Assembly: GCA_041687115.1 (NCBI GenBank) | Contig: JAWLCP010000013.1 | Span: 1 to 45,169, forward strand | Length of the DNA: 45,169 nucleotides | Direction of reading: 5' to 3' | Source: SKLM01 sp041687115 | GTDB lineage: Bacteria; Chloroflexota; Anaerolineae; B4-G1 | In this document: one piece after another, positions 31,253 through 40,255 of the stretch | How positions within the stretch are numbered: position 1 is the first letter of the stretch | Layout of the letters: each line of letters begins with the position of its first letter | Program-made: the position numbers and the translations under genes | Notes under the pieces: model-generated | The model's database searches: none | What the model was told of the DNA's origin: nothing | Seen by the model: the letters and a program-made list of their open reading frames with translations, nothing else

Positions 31253-31897
31253 ATGGCAGCCAAGTTTCCAATACACTACCAGATCAGTCCGAAGAGTATA
31301 CCGGCTGGCCGATCGTGGCTGGCCGTGACCCTGAAGAACATCAGCGAGGACCCTCTGACCGGGCTGAACGTCCGGCTGAACAGCCTGGATACCTACGCCA
31401 TCCGGGTTCTGGGGGAGGCCGAGTTTGTTTCGTCGCTGGCGGCCGATGAGGAGGAACAGCTCCACTATCAGTTGGCTGCTCGGCGGTCGGGCGGGACCTA
31501 CATATCCGTCGACGGGCGCTGGGATGGGGAGCCCTTCCACTGGGAGTCGCCCTCCCGGCGAATCACGGTGGGCGATGAGGTGGCCGAGCTGGTTAGCGTC
31601 TTTGTCCTGTCAGAGCCTCACCCGCGTCTGGGAGAGCCCGTCACCATCGAGGCAACCTTGCGCGGCCTGACCACGTCCAGTGGCCTGATCCTCGAGTTCT
31701 GGGTGGAGAGCCCCAGTGGGGAATCGATATCCGTGGACAAGACTGCTACGGAATTGCTGAGCCCCGGCGAGGTGGCGACGTACAAGTCCGATGAGTTCGT
31801 CCCCGAGCAAGAGGGGATCTACGTGATTCACGCCTACTTGTTCGATGAGACGCGGCGGATTGGTCATGAGACCGACTACCTGAGCATCACGACGTAG
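31253..31897 (+). CDS. Two-domain beta-sandwich (Ig-like) protein, paralogue 2 of 3
   Basis: 214 residues, the same length as paralogue 1 and colinear with it: LAVTLKNISEDPLTGLNVRL, PFHWESPSRRITVG, EPHPRLGEPVTIEATLRGL, LILEFWVESPSG, LLSPGEVATY and IHAYLFDETRRIGHETDYL. There is no signal peptide. The ATG at 31253 is chosen because GAGAGGGAGA ends just before it; a GTG-initiated extension to 31232 is less likely. Sequence divergence from its neighbour is high outside these blocks, so the duplication is old. The gene sits between paralogue 1 and the Lon-like gene, which starts 103 nt downstream. Confidence 0.8.
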   Translation: MAAKFPIHYQISPKSIPAGRSWLAVTLKNISEDPLTGLNVRLNSLDTYAIRVLGEAEFVSSLAADEEEQLHYQLAARRSGGTYISVDGRWDGEPFHWESPSRRITVGDEVAELVSVFVLSEPHPRLGEPVTIEATLRGLTTSSGLILEFWVESPSGESISVDKTATELLSPGEVATYKSDEFVPEQEGIYVIHAYLFDETRRIGHETDYLSITT

Positions 31898-32000
31898 CGG
31901 CTTCCATGTGGGTGGCCACGATCTGCGGCCGGGGAATCGCTGTGCACTCCGTAGCAGGGCCGTCGCACCAACTGGGAAGTAAGACCAAGGAGAGATTCCA

Positions 32001-34457
32001 ATGAGAGATGGACCAACACCGCTCGATTCAAGCAAGCTCTATCAGCATGTCGACCCGGAAGAACTCCCCTTCGAGACCACGGAGGAGGTCGAGGACCTGA
32101 CGGACGTCATCGGCCAGCCCCGGGCAGTCGAGGCGATGCGTTTCGGCATGGGTATCGAGGAGAAGGGGTTCAACATCTATGCCATGGGACCCCCTGGGAT
32201 CGGGAAGCAGTCCCTCATGCGGCGCTTCTTCGAGGAGCGGGCCAGGGACGAGCCAGCCCCCTCCGACTGGTGCTATGTGAACAACTTCGAGGACGACCAC
32301 AGACCTCACGCTATCGGGCTCCCGGCCGGCACGGGGGTCGCGTTTCGCGACGATATGGACGAGCTGGTGGAGCAGTTCGATACGGCGCTCTCTGCAGCCT
32401 TTGAGAGCGAGGAGTATCAATCGCGGCGCCAATCGGTGATGGAAGGTTTCAGGGACAACCAGCAGCAAGCCTTTGAGGAGCTCCAGCAGCGCGCGCGGGA
32501 GGAGAACGTCAGGCTCATCCGCACCCCGGCTGGACTTGCCGTGGCCCCGGTACGGGAGGGCGAGGTCCTGTCCCCCGAGGAGATCCAGGAGCTCTCGGAG
32601 ACTGAGCAAGAGCAACTTCAGGCCAAGGTGGAGGAGATGCAGGAGGAACTGCAGGAGATCCTCCGCCAGGTGCCGGGGTGGCAGCGCGAGATGCGCGAGC
32701 GGCTGAACGAGCTGAATCGGGAGATGGCCAATCTGGCCATCGGAGGCCTGATCGACGAGCTGCGCGAGAAGTACTCGGATTACCCCGAGGTGGTGGAGCA
32801 CCTTGACGCTGTGCAAGACGATGTGGTAGAGAACGCGGAGAGCTTTCTGCCGCAGCAGGGCGGGCAGCAGGGCACCCAGCAACAGCTGCAGCAGATGCTG
32901 CAAGGGGGGGGCGGGGAAGGCCCTCAGGCTATGGTGCAAGAGGCGCTCATGCGACGCTACAAGGTGAACGTCATCGTCGACAATAGCGAGTCCGAGCACG
33001 CCTCCGTGATCTATGAGGACAACCCCACCTACCAGAACCTGATCGGGCGCATTGAGCACATGGCTCGTATGGGCGCTCTCACGACTGACTTCCATCTCAT
33101 CAAGGCCGGCGCTTTGCACCGGGCCAATGGAGGCTACCTGTTGCTCGACGCGCGCAAAGTGCTCACGGAGGCGTATGCCTACGAGGCGCTCAAGCGCGCC
33201 ATGGACGCCGGGCAGATCCGGATCGAGTCGCTGGGCCGGCAGCTGAGCTTGATCAGCACCGTTTCCTTGGAGCCCGAGCCAGTCCCGCTCGACGTCAAGG
33301 TAGGTCTATACGGAAATCGCCTCATCTACTACTTGCTGACGCAGTTCGACCCCGACTTCGCCGACCTCTTCAAGGTGCAGGCCGACTTCCACGAGGAGAT
33401 GGATCGCGACGAGGAGAATCAGCAGCTCTATGCGAGATTGATCGGCACCATGGTCCGCGAGGCGGGGCTCCAGCCTTTCGACCGCGGGGCAGTGGCACGG
33501 CTGATCGAGCACAGCGCCCGGATGGTGGGTGACTCGGAGAAGTTGACCACCAAGGGCGAGAAGCTGGGTGACCTACTCCGCGAGGCCAACCACTGGGCGA
33601 AGGAGAACGGAGACAGCGTCGTCACCGCCGACGACGTGCAGCGGGCCATCGATGCCCAGATCTACCGGTCCGACCGACTCCGCGAGCGGATGGAAGAGGC
33701 GATCCTGCGGGACACAGTCCTCATCGACAGCGAGGGCGGGGAAATTGGGCAGATCAACGGACTTTCGATTATCCCGCTGGGCGACTTCATGTTCGGTCGT
33801 CCCACCCGCATCACGGCGCGAACGCGGATGGGCAAGGGCGAGGTCGTCGATATCGAGCGCGAGGTCGAGCTCGGCGGGCCGATCCACTCCAAGGGGGTTC
33901 TCATCCTGGCCGGATTCCTGGGCGCCCGGTACGCGGAGGATAAGCCCCTCTCGCTTTCAGCCAGCCTGGTGTTCGAGCAATCCTACAGCCAGATCGAGGG
34001 GGACAGCGCGTCGTCGGCCGAACTTTACGCGCTTCTCTCTTCCCTCGCCGGGATGCCCATCCGGCAGTCGATCGCCGTCACTGGCTCGGTCAACCAGCGC
34101 GGTCAGGTCCAGGCGATTGGGGGCGTCAACCAGAAGATCGAGGGCTTCTTCGATATCTGCAGGGCGCGCGGCCTGACCGGCGATCAGGGCGTCATCATTC
34201 CTGCGAGCAACGTCAAGAATCTTATGTTACGCCGGGACGTCGTCAAGGCTGTGGCAGAAGGGAGCTTCCACATCTATCCTGCCCAGACGGTGGATGAGGG
34301 GATCGAGATCCTGACGGGCGTCCCTGCCGGCGAGCGCGGCCCCGATGGTAGGTATCCCGAAGGTACCATCAATGCGAAGGTTGAGCGGCGCCTGGCAGAG
34401 CTTGCCGAGAAACGATCGGAGTTCGGCGGCGGTGCCGAGGAGGAAGATGCGTTATGA
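32001..34457 (+). CDS. Lon-like ATP-dependent protease (AAA_32 / S16 type)
   Basis: An 818-residue protease of the LonB/YcbZ-like group with its own ATPase part. DVIGQPRAVEAMRFG leads into Walker A GPPGIGKQS (residues about 63-71; the usual S/T after the Lys is replaced by Gln). The NNFEDDHRPHAIGLPAG block is typical of AAA_32. A long charged coiled coil follows (about 140-250), then a Gln-rich loop (about 283-310), and GYLLLDARKVL plus SLEPEPVPLDVKV of the second AAA part. The S16 proteolytic domain has the dyad Ser669 (EGDSASSAE) and Lys712 (NQKIEGF), 43 residues apart as in classical Lon. The stop overlaps the UspA start (ATGA). It probably degrades damaged proteins under stress. Confidence 0.9.
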   Translation: MRDGPTPLDSSKLYQHVDPEELPFETTEEVEDLTDVIGQPRAVEAMRFGMGIEEKGFNIYAMGPPGIGKQSLMRRFFEERARDEPAPSDWCYVNNFEDDHRPHAIGLPAGTGVAFRDDMDELVEQFDTALSAAFESEEYQSRRQSVMEGFRDNQQQAFEELQQRAREENVRLIRTPAGLAVAPVREGEVLSPEEIQELSETEQEQLQAKVEEMQEELQEILRQVPGWQREMRERLNELNREMANLAIGGLIDELREKYSDYPEVVEHLDAVQDDVVENAESFLPQQGGQQGTQQQLQQMLQGGGGEGPQAMVQEALMRRYKVNVIVDNSESEHASVIYEDNPTYQNLIGRIEHMARMGALTTDFHLIKAGALHRANGGYLLLDARKVLTEAYAYEALKRAMDAGQIRIESLGRQLSLISTVSLEPEPVPLDVKVGLYGNRLIYYLLTQFDPDFADLFKVQADFHEEMDRDEENQQLYARLIGTMVREAGLQPFDRGAVARLIEHSARMVGDSEKLTTKGEKLGDLLREANHWAKENGDSVVTADDVQRAIDAQIYRSDRLRERMEEAILRDTVLIDSEGGEIGQINGLSIIPLGDFMFGRPTRITARTRMGKGEVVDIEREVELGGPIHSKGVLILAGFLGARYAEDKPLSLSASLVFEQSYSQIEGDSASSAELYALLSSLAGMPIRQSIAVTGSVNQRGQVQAIGGVNQKIEGFFDICRARGLTGDQGVIIPASNVKNLMLRRDVVKAVAEGSFHIYPAQTVDEGIEILTGVPAGERGPDGRYPEGTINAKVERRLAELAEKRSEFGGGAEEEDAL

Positions 34458-35362
34458 CTGCCAGCGCCACGAGGGACGAAGACCCGGCCGACCGGAGGAA
34501 CAGAGTTTCCAATGGTGGGGACTGGGAGGGCGGCCACGGGATAGAACGTATCGTCGTGGCGCTCGACCCCTCGGCCCATAGCCTGGCGGCGTTGGAGGCT
34601 GCGGCGCGGATGGCTTCCCGTCTGGGTGCCGAGCTGGTCGGGCTGTTCGTCGAGGACATCAACGTCCGGCGCCTGGCCGACCTCCCCTTCGGTCGGGAGG
34701 TGGGCTTCTTTAGCGCGAGCTGTCGCCGGGTGGAGACCCAGCAACTATCGCGACAGCTGCGGGTCCAGGCGGGCACCGTGCGGCGCCGCTTCAGGATCGC
34801 CACCCGAAGCATCGCCACCCGCTGCACGTTCCGAGAGGTACGAGGTCCAGTCCCGCGGGAGGTACTGAAGGCGGCTGCCGAGGCGGACATGGTCATCCTG
34901 GGCAAGGGCGCCTGGTCGCCGTTTGAGACCGAGCGCCTCGGGGCCGCCGTCCGCGACGTGCTGAGCCATGTGGCTGCCTCCACGCTGGTCCTCATAGCCG
35001 AAACGCACGTGGAACTCCCCATGCGTGTCGTCTACGACGGCACGCGGCTGGGCGAGAAGGCCGTCGCCACGGCGGCGGAGCTGGCGGCGGACGTCGATGG
35101 GCACTTGATGGTCTTTCTGTTAGCCGATGACCCTGAAGAGGCATCCCGCCTGGAGGAAGCCGTCCGGCGGCGTCTGGCCGACGCTGAACTGGAGGTGAGC
35201 TTCCAGACTCTGACCGAGGCCAGCGTCTCTCGGCTTGCCTATCTGGTGGCTCATGAGGAGCGCGGGATGCTTATCCTGCCGGCCGGTGCTGAGGCGCTCG
35301 GGGGTAAGGCAGTACTCGATTTCCTCGACGAGACGCGGGCTCCAGTTCTGTTGATTCGATAA
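34454..35362 (+). CDS. Universal stress protein with two UspA domains (diverged)
   Basis: A 302-residue tandem Usp protein, cytoplasmic. Domain 1 starts at IERIVVALDPSAHSLAALEAA (residue about 30), with a long basic insertion (about 75-115) before VILGKGAWSPFE. Domain 2 starts near MRVVYDGTRLGEKAV and ends with RAPVLLIR. The ATP-binding G-x2-G-x9-G(S/T) pattern is not clear in either domain, so nucleotide binding is doubtful. Its ATG overlaps the Lon stop by 4 nt, indicating translational coupling and perhaps a partner role for the protease. Another Usp is coded at 42822. Confidence 0.85.
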   Translation: MTASATRDEDPADRRNRVSNGGDWEGGHGIERIVVALDPSAHSLAALEAAARMASRLGAELVGLFVEDINVRRLADLPFGREVGFFSASCRRVETQQLSRQLRVQAGTVRRRFRIATRSIATRCTFREVRGPVPREVLKAAAEADMVILGKGAWSPFETERLGAAVRDVLSHVAASTLVLIAETHVELPMRVVYDGTRLGEKAVATAAELAADVDGHLMVFLLADDPEEASRLEEAVRRRLADAELEVSFQTLTEASVSRLAYLVAHEERGMLILPAGAEALGGKAVLDFLDETRAPVLLIR

Positions 35363-35432
35363 CAAGGTCACGGGCTCTGCCCGGCGGTTCGCCTGACAGG
35401 GAAGACGGTATCATAGATTCGAGGGGGCAAGG

Positions 35433-36374
35433 ATGACTAGAAGTAGAACACCAGCTCGCAAAAAGAATCCGATCGATGATTTGAACGTCGGCCTGGGAAA
35501 GCGCGTACGGTTGCACCGTATGCTGTATGAGCACGGCCCGGGCGACGGTACCCTATTGCTCTTGCCGATCGACCACGGCGTGGAACACGGACCGGTCGAC
35601 TTCTTTCCTAACCCACCGAGTGGTGATCCTGAGTATCAATGTCGATTGGCAAAAGAGGGAGGCTACTCAGGAGTCGTCTTCCACATCGGGCTGGCGCAAA
35701 AGTATATGCGCGACTACGCGGGCGAGGTCCCGTTGATTCTCAAAATCAACGGACGACCTCATATCCCGCCCGGGAATCGCCCCCTGTCTGCGCAGGACGC
35801 GACGGTCGAAGAGGCGGTCAGGTTGGGGGCGGATGGTGTGGGGTATACGCTTTACGTCGGCTCACCGCGGCAGGACGAGGATTTCGTTCAACTGATGCGG
35901 GTTCGAGCCCAGTGCCAGCAGTATGGGATGCCTCTGATTATCTGGAGCTATCCGCGAGGAGAGGCGATTGAGAGACAGGGCGGCCCCGACAGCATTTACG
36001 CCGTGGACTACGCCGCGCGACTGGCCAATGAGCTAGGGGCGGATGTAGTGAAGCTGAACGTGCCGGGATTCAGAGATCCGCGAAACGAGAATAGCCCGCA
36101 GCCTTACCGCGAGCTTTACGAAGCGTGGAAGGATCTGGACGAGAATGAGGCCTACCGGCGGGCGGTGGAGAAGGTAGTCGCTTCGGCGGGGAGGACGATG
36201 GTGTTATTCTCCGGCGGGAGCAAGGTGAGCGACGAGGACTTGTTGACGAAAGCTCGGATCTGCGTGGACAGCGGGGCCACGGGGTTTATTTTTGGCCGTA
36301 ACATGTGGCAGCGTCCCTACCAGGAAGGGCTGGAGATCACCAGTCGTCTGAAAGAAATCTTGGTTTCTGCGTAA
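35433..36374 (+). CDS. Class I fructose-bisphosphate aldolase, archaeal/DhnA type
   Basis: A 313-residue (beta/alpha)8 Schiff-base aldolase of the DeoC/FbaB/DhnA family. PIDHGVEHGPVDFF marks the first strands, the Schiff-base lysine is K207 in DVVKLNVPG, and the phosphate site is near VLFSGGSKVSDE and GATGFIFGRNMWQR. Such enzymes cleave fructose 1,6-bisphosphate; some family members act on other keto sugars or in aromatic synthesis, so the substrate is likely but not certain. The ATG at 35433 is preceded by GGGGGCAAGG and a possible -10 TATCAT (35409-35414) without a good -35. The third beta-sandwich paralogue follows 86 nt downstream. Confidence 0.88.
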   Translation: MTRSRTPARKKNPIDDLNVGLGKRVRLHRMLYEHGPGDGTLLLLPIDHGVEHGPVDFFPNPPSGDPEYQCRLAKEGGYSGVVFHIGLAQKYMRDYAGEVPLILKINGRPHIPPGNRPLSAQDATVEEAVRLGADGVGYTLYVGSPRQDEDFVQLMRVRAQCQQYGMPLIIWSYPRGEAIERQGGPDSIYAVDYAARLANELGADVVKLNVPGFRDPRNENSPQPYRELYEAWKDLDENEAYRRAVEKVVASAGRTMVLFSGGSKVSDEDLLTKARICVDSGATGFIFGRNMWQRPYQEGLEITSRLKEILVSA

Positions 36375-36460
36375 GGCAAGTGGCAGATCCTCAGATGCCG
36401 CGCACGAGAAGGAGTCGGGAACGAAGCTTCGTATAGTGTATTGAGGAAGGAGGATCAGGA

Positions 36461-37147
36461 ATGGCGACCAGACGTCCGATTCAGTACGAGGTATCTCCCC
36501 GCGAGTTGGATCGGGGACTGCATTGGCTGGCGCTGAGGCTGCGTAACGTGGGCGATCAGCCGCTGACCGGGCTGAGTGTGCGGCTCCACTCCATGGACGA
36601 CTACAGCATCGCCGTCGCCGGTGAGGGAGACTACGTCCAGTCGCTGGTGCCCGGAGAGGAGGAGGAGGTTCCCTATCGCGTGTCCGCTGACCTGACCGGT
36701 CGAGTGTACGCCTCTGCCGAGGGTTGGAGGGGCGAGGAGCGCTTCCAGTGGGAGTCTCCCGGCATCCTCATCAAGGTCGGCGAGGCCCCGGCCGAGCTGA
36801 TGAGCGTCTTCGCCCTGACGGAGCCGTACCCGTCGCCCGGTGAGGAGTTACGCTGTGAAGCGATCGTCCGGGGTCTAGAGCCGACGGGGGACTTGCGACT
36901 CGAGTTCTGGGCTCAAGAGCCGCAGGGGGCATTCGAGGAGTTGGCTGCGCTCGAGAATCTGCAGCTCTCCCCTGGTGAGCAGACCACCTATGCGACGGCG
37001 ATCACGCCCGAACGAGAAGGCGAATATGTTGTTCACGCCTATCTGTACGATGGGGAACGCCGCATCGGGCACGCGACCGACACGGTGTACGTCGGTCGGG
37101 CGGAGACCCCGCCCCTGGAGCGGCCTGAGCTGCCCCCGGAGGAGTAG
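36461..37147 (+). CDS. Two-domain beta-sandwich (Ig-like) protein, paralogue 3 of 3
   Basis: 228 residues, colinear with the genes at 30404 and 31253 plus a short P/E-rich tail: LALRLRNVGDQPLTGLSVRL, RFQWESPGILIKVG, EPYPSPGEELRCEAIVRGL, LRLEFWAQEPQG, LSPGEQTTYAT and HAYLYDGERRIGHATDTVYV. It has no signal peptide. The ATG at 36461 lies behind GGAGGATC. A 10-nt palindrome CGAAGCTTCG (36422-36431) and a possible -10 TATAGT (36432-36437) precede it. It is separated from the other two paralogues by Lon, UspA and aldolase genes, all on the same strand. Function unknown. Confidence 0.8.
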   Translation: MATRRPIQYEVSPRELDRGLHWLALRLRNVGDQPLTGLSVRLHSMDDYSIAVAGEGDYVQSLVPGEEEEVPYRVSADLTGRVYASAEGWRGEERFQWESPGILIKVGEAPAELMSVFALTEPYPSPGEELRCEAIVRGLEPTGDLRLEFWAQEPQGAFEELAALENLQLSPGEQTTYATAITPEREGEYVVHAYLYDGERRIGHATDTVYVGRAETPPLERPELPPEE

Positions 37148-37240
37148 CGGTGGAGTTTCGGTCTTCCGAGTCCATTCCCGCTGTCGGGGGGCGGTGGTTA
37201 AGTTGTCGGGAGTTGAGGTAAAAGAGGGCGTGCGACAGGT

Positions 37241-38384
37241 TTGCTGGCGCTCGAAGTGGCTTGGCTTCTGGCGACTGGTTTGAAAATGCTTGTCTCTCGC
37301 GTACTGGGAGCGACCAACCTGGATGAGCGACTGGGCGCCCAGGCTGGCATGGAAGAAGAGGTTTCTCTCGCAGAGACGCTGGCCAATGCCGTGTACTGGT
37401 TGGTGTTTCTGCTTTTCCTGCCAGCGGTGCTGGACGCACTAGCGTTGCAGGGGCTGCTCCAGCCGGTCCAGGACATGTTGGACGAGGTCCTGGGGTATCT
37501 GCCGAATCTATTCGGCGCCGCTCTGATCCTGGCAGTGGGTTGGTTCATTGCCCGGATCGTGCAGCGGATCGTGACAAATCTGCTCGCGGCCATTGGGGCG
37601 GATCGGTTGAGTGAGCGAACTGGACTCTCGGGGGTGCTGGGTGAGCAGACATTGTCAGGAGTCGTCGGGCTGCTGATTTACGTCTTGATCCTCATCCCCG
37701 TCCTGATCGCGGCGCTGAACGCGCTTGCGCTGGAAGCGGTCACCCAGCCGGCTACGAACATTGCTAGACGGCATCCTGGGCGCACTGCCGGCCATTTTCG
37801 GCGCCGGCCTGGTGCTGGTCATTTCCTACGTCGTGGGCCGGGTGGTCTCCGGGTTGATCGCCAATGTCCTTGCTGGAATTGGCTTCAACACCATCTTGGC
37901 TCGACTGGGCTTGGGCCGCGAGCCCGCCGAAGGTGAGCGAACGCCGTCGCAAGTCGTCGGGTACCTTGTGCTGGTGGGCATTATGCTCTTTGCGACCATT
38001 GAGGCGTTCAGCTTGCTCGGTTTCGAAGAAATCGCTAACATGGTCAGCCAGTTCACTGTCTTTGCTGGTCAGGTCGTGTTGGGCGTGATCATCTTCGGAA
38101 TCGGGATCTATCTCGCCAGACTGGCGTCCGGCTTCGTGCGAGAGGCCGACGTGGCTCAGGCTGGTCTTCTCGCCGCGGTGACTCGGGGTGCCGTCCTAGC
38201 GTTTGCAGGGGCCATGGCCTTGCGGCAGATGGGCTTGGCCAACGAGATCGTCAATCTAGCTTTTGGTCTGATCCTCGGGGCCATCGCTGTGGCGGCGGCG
38301 CTCGCCTTCGGTCTGGGCGGCCGGGGAGTTGCTGCTCGTCAGCTGGAGCAGTGGGTGCTGTCGGAGTCCGAGGAGTCCCAGTAG
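37241..38384 (+). pseudogene. TM-helix repeat (mechanosensitive-channel-like) membrane protein, frameshifted
   Basis: Two overlapping frames encode one protein. Frame 1 (37241 to about 37759) has VAWLLATGLKMLVSRVLG, a second repeat LGYLPNLFGAALILAVGWFI and ends sensibly at ALEAVTQPATN. Frame 2 (from about 37761 to 38384) continues with LLDGILGALPAIFGAGLVLV and more repeats. Removing one base near A37760 joins them exactly. The family repeats a motif of the type (L)P-x-hydrophobic-VGW/GR and is related to small-conductance channels. The N-terminus also looks short: the first repeat lacks the start of its helix and no good start codon is found (TTG 37241 or ATG 37286). This is either a true pseudogene or a sequencing error. 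Confidence 0.75.
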
Positions 38385-38568
38385 TCTGTACGGGATCGAC
38401 ACCAGCAGAAGTAAGGCAAGGCGGGGTCGGCGCTCCCGCATGACGCGCACGGGAACCGACTTGGCCGAAGGAGGTGATGACAAACGGAAGAGCGGTGGTG
38501 AGGGGCAGCAGCAAAGACGTGCGCAGGTCCAAGTTAGCAGAGTTAGTCTACGTGAGGAGGTAAGGACG

Positions 38569-38775
38569 ATGGCTGTTGTCAAAGTCATTGAAGTTCTGGC
38601 GCAATCCGAGGATGGCTTGGAGCACGCTGTCCAGAAGGCACTCGATGAGGCGTCCAAGACAGTGCGCAACATCAAATCCATCTACGTAAAGGACTTCCAG
38701 GCAATCGTGGAGGACAACGAAATCGCGGCGTACCGCGTCAACACCAAGATCTCATTCTTGGTGGGCGAGGACTAG
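38569..38775 (+). CDS. Dodecin family protein
   Basis: A 68-residue flavin-storage protein that forms hollow dodecamers binding riboflavin, FMN or related compounds. The beta-alpha-beta-beta layout is clear: VVKVIEVLAQSEDGLEHAVQ, ASKTVRNIKSIYVKDFQAIV and YRVNTKISFLV. At the position where many dodecins have the flavin-stacking Trp there is Tyr39, so ligand stacking may be altered. The ATG at 38569 is preceded by GAGGAGG about 9 nt upstream; a much longer frame back to 38329 is unconserved. A hairpin at 38808-38838 follows. Confidence 0.92.
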   Translation: MAVVKVIEVLAQSEDGLEHAVQKALDEASKTVRNIKSIYVKDFQAIVEDNEIAAYRVNTKISFLVGED

Positions 38776-38807
38776 GTCTCGATTCCGTATCGAACGTGCC
38801 GCAGGGA

Positions 38808-38838
38808 CGGGGGCGGCGTCAGCTTGACACCGCCCCCG
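38808..38838 (+). terminator. GC-rich hairpin after the dodecin gene
   Basis: CGGGGGCGG-C-GTCA (38808-38821) pairs with TGAC-A-CCGCCCCCG (38825-38838) with one mismatch and a 3-nt loop. It is very stable but lacks a U-tract, so the termination mechanism is uncertain. Confidence 0.55.
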
Positions 38839-38995
38839 GTGAGATTGAGGACCGGGCCATCGCCCGCACCGGCCTGGTGGGGCGCTACGGCCGTCCGTGA
38901 CCCTCTCCGACATTGGGGACGTGCCGTCCTGTGTCTGTCGACCCGCAGCGGAGCGGAAGGTGGCATCGGTCTGAGCGCCGGCGGAAAGGAGATCC

Positions 38996-40255
38996 ATGGC
39001 GGATGTAGAGCTTTTCAGTAGGTTCGGCGCCGCGCTGGCCATCGGGGTGCTCATCGGGCTTCAGCGTGAGTACGCCCACGGCGGGCCCGAGGAAGAGCTG
39101 TTTGCCGGGGTGCGTACCTTTGCCCTGATCAGCCTTCTCGGCGCTGCGGGAGCGCTGGCTGCCGACGAGCTCGGCTCGCCGTGGGGGTTTGCCGGGCTCG
39201 TCCTTCCTATGGGTGCTCTGCTCGTGATGGCCTACTTCATCAGCGCCTGGCACCACGAGGCGACTGGGCTTACCACCGAGGTGGCGACGCTGCTGGCAGT
39301 AACCGCCGGCGCTCTCTGCTACTGGGGCTATCTGGCCCTCGGGGCGGCTGTCGGAGTTTCGACCACTGTCCTGCTCTCACTGAAGCCGGAGATGCACGCC
39401 TTCGCGCGCCGGATCACGCGGGAGGACATCTACGCCACTCTCAAGTTCGCGGTGATCACCGTCATCGTCCTGCCCGTGCTCCCGAATCAGGAGTTCGGCC
39501 CGCCGCCCCTTGACGTCCTAAACCCCCATGAGATCTGGCTCATGGTCGTGCTCATCTCCGGCATCAGCTTCCTGGGCTACGTGCTGATCAAGCTGGTGGG
39601 CGCGCGACACGGGATAAGCCTCAGCGGGTTGCTGGGAGGGCTCGTGTCCAGCACGGCGGTCACCCTCAACTTCGCCAGGCGCAGTCAGGAGGAAGAGCTG
39701 GAGAGATCCTTCGCCGTCGCCATCATCGTTGCCTGGACCATGTCGTTCATACGTATCCTCATCGAGGTGGCGACGGTCAACAGACCGCTTCTCGCCGTCG
39801 TCTGGCCCCCCCTTGCCGCCGCGTCGGCCGTGGGCCTGCTCTACGGGGCCTACCTGTACGTCCTCGGAAGGAGCGAGGAGAGGGAGGAGATCGATTTCTC
39901 CAATCCGTTCGAGCTAGGGACGGCGCTCAAGTTTGGGCTTCTCTTCGCCGTCGTCCTCGTGGTCTCGAAGGCTGCCAGTCTCTACGCCGGCAGCGTCGGC
40001 GTGTATCTCTCCAGCTTCTTCTCCGCTATCCCGGGTGTCGATGCCATGACCCTCTCGATCGCCCGGCTGAGTGGGGGCATGGGAGGGCTCGCTTTGACCA
40101 CCGGCGCACGCGCCATCGTCGTCGGAGCAATGTCGAACACCCTCGCCAAAGGCGGTTTCGTCATGGCGACGGGTTCGATGGGGCTGCGGCGAGCTGTCCT
40201 TCCTGGGCTCCTACTCGTGCTGGCTACCGGCGTTGCCTCTTGCCTCGTGCTCTAG
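38996..40255 (+). CDS. MgtC/SapB-type membrane protein with DUF4010 C-terminal half
   Basis: A 419-residue membrane protein with about 11-12 membrane segments. The N-terminal 140 residues match the MgtC/SapB pattern (FGAALAIGVLIGLQREY, GVRTFALISLLGAAGAL). The remainder matches DUF4010 (GLLGGLVSSTAVTLNFARRS, then SSFFSAIPGVDAMTLSIARL). Such proteins are assigned to Mg2+-related homeostasis or inner-membrane protein regulation, but transport has not been shown for the fused type. The ATG at 38996 follows GAAAGGAG. It ends directly against the decayed reading frame at 40255. Confidence 0.88.
   Translation: MADVELFSRFGAALAIGVLIGLQREYAHGGPEEELFAGVRTFALISLLGAAGALAADELGSPWGFAGLVLPMGALLVMAYFISAWHHEATGLTTEVATLLAVTAGALCYWGYLALGAAVGVSTTVLLSLKPEMHAFARRITREDIYATLKFAVITVIVLPVLPNQEFGPPPLDVLNPHEIWLMVVLISGISFLGYVLIKLVGARHGISLSGLLGGLVSSTAVTLNFARRSQEEELERSFAVAIIVAWTMSFIRILIEVATVNRPLLAVVWPPLAAASAVGLLYGAYLYVLGRSEEREEIDFSNPFELGTALKFGLLFAVVLVVSKAASLYAGSVGVYLSSFFSAIPGVDAMTLSIARLSGGMGGLALTTGARAIVVGAMSNTLAKGGFVMATGSMGLRRAVLPGLLLVLATGVASCLVL

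Noticed and set aside
36409..36437. Sigma70 promoter in front of the third beta-sandwich gene
   Set aside because: TATAGT at 36432-36437 is plausible, but no -35 is seen 15-19 nt upstream. I left it as a remark only.
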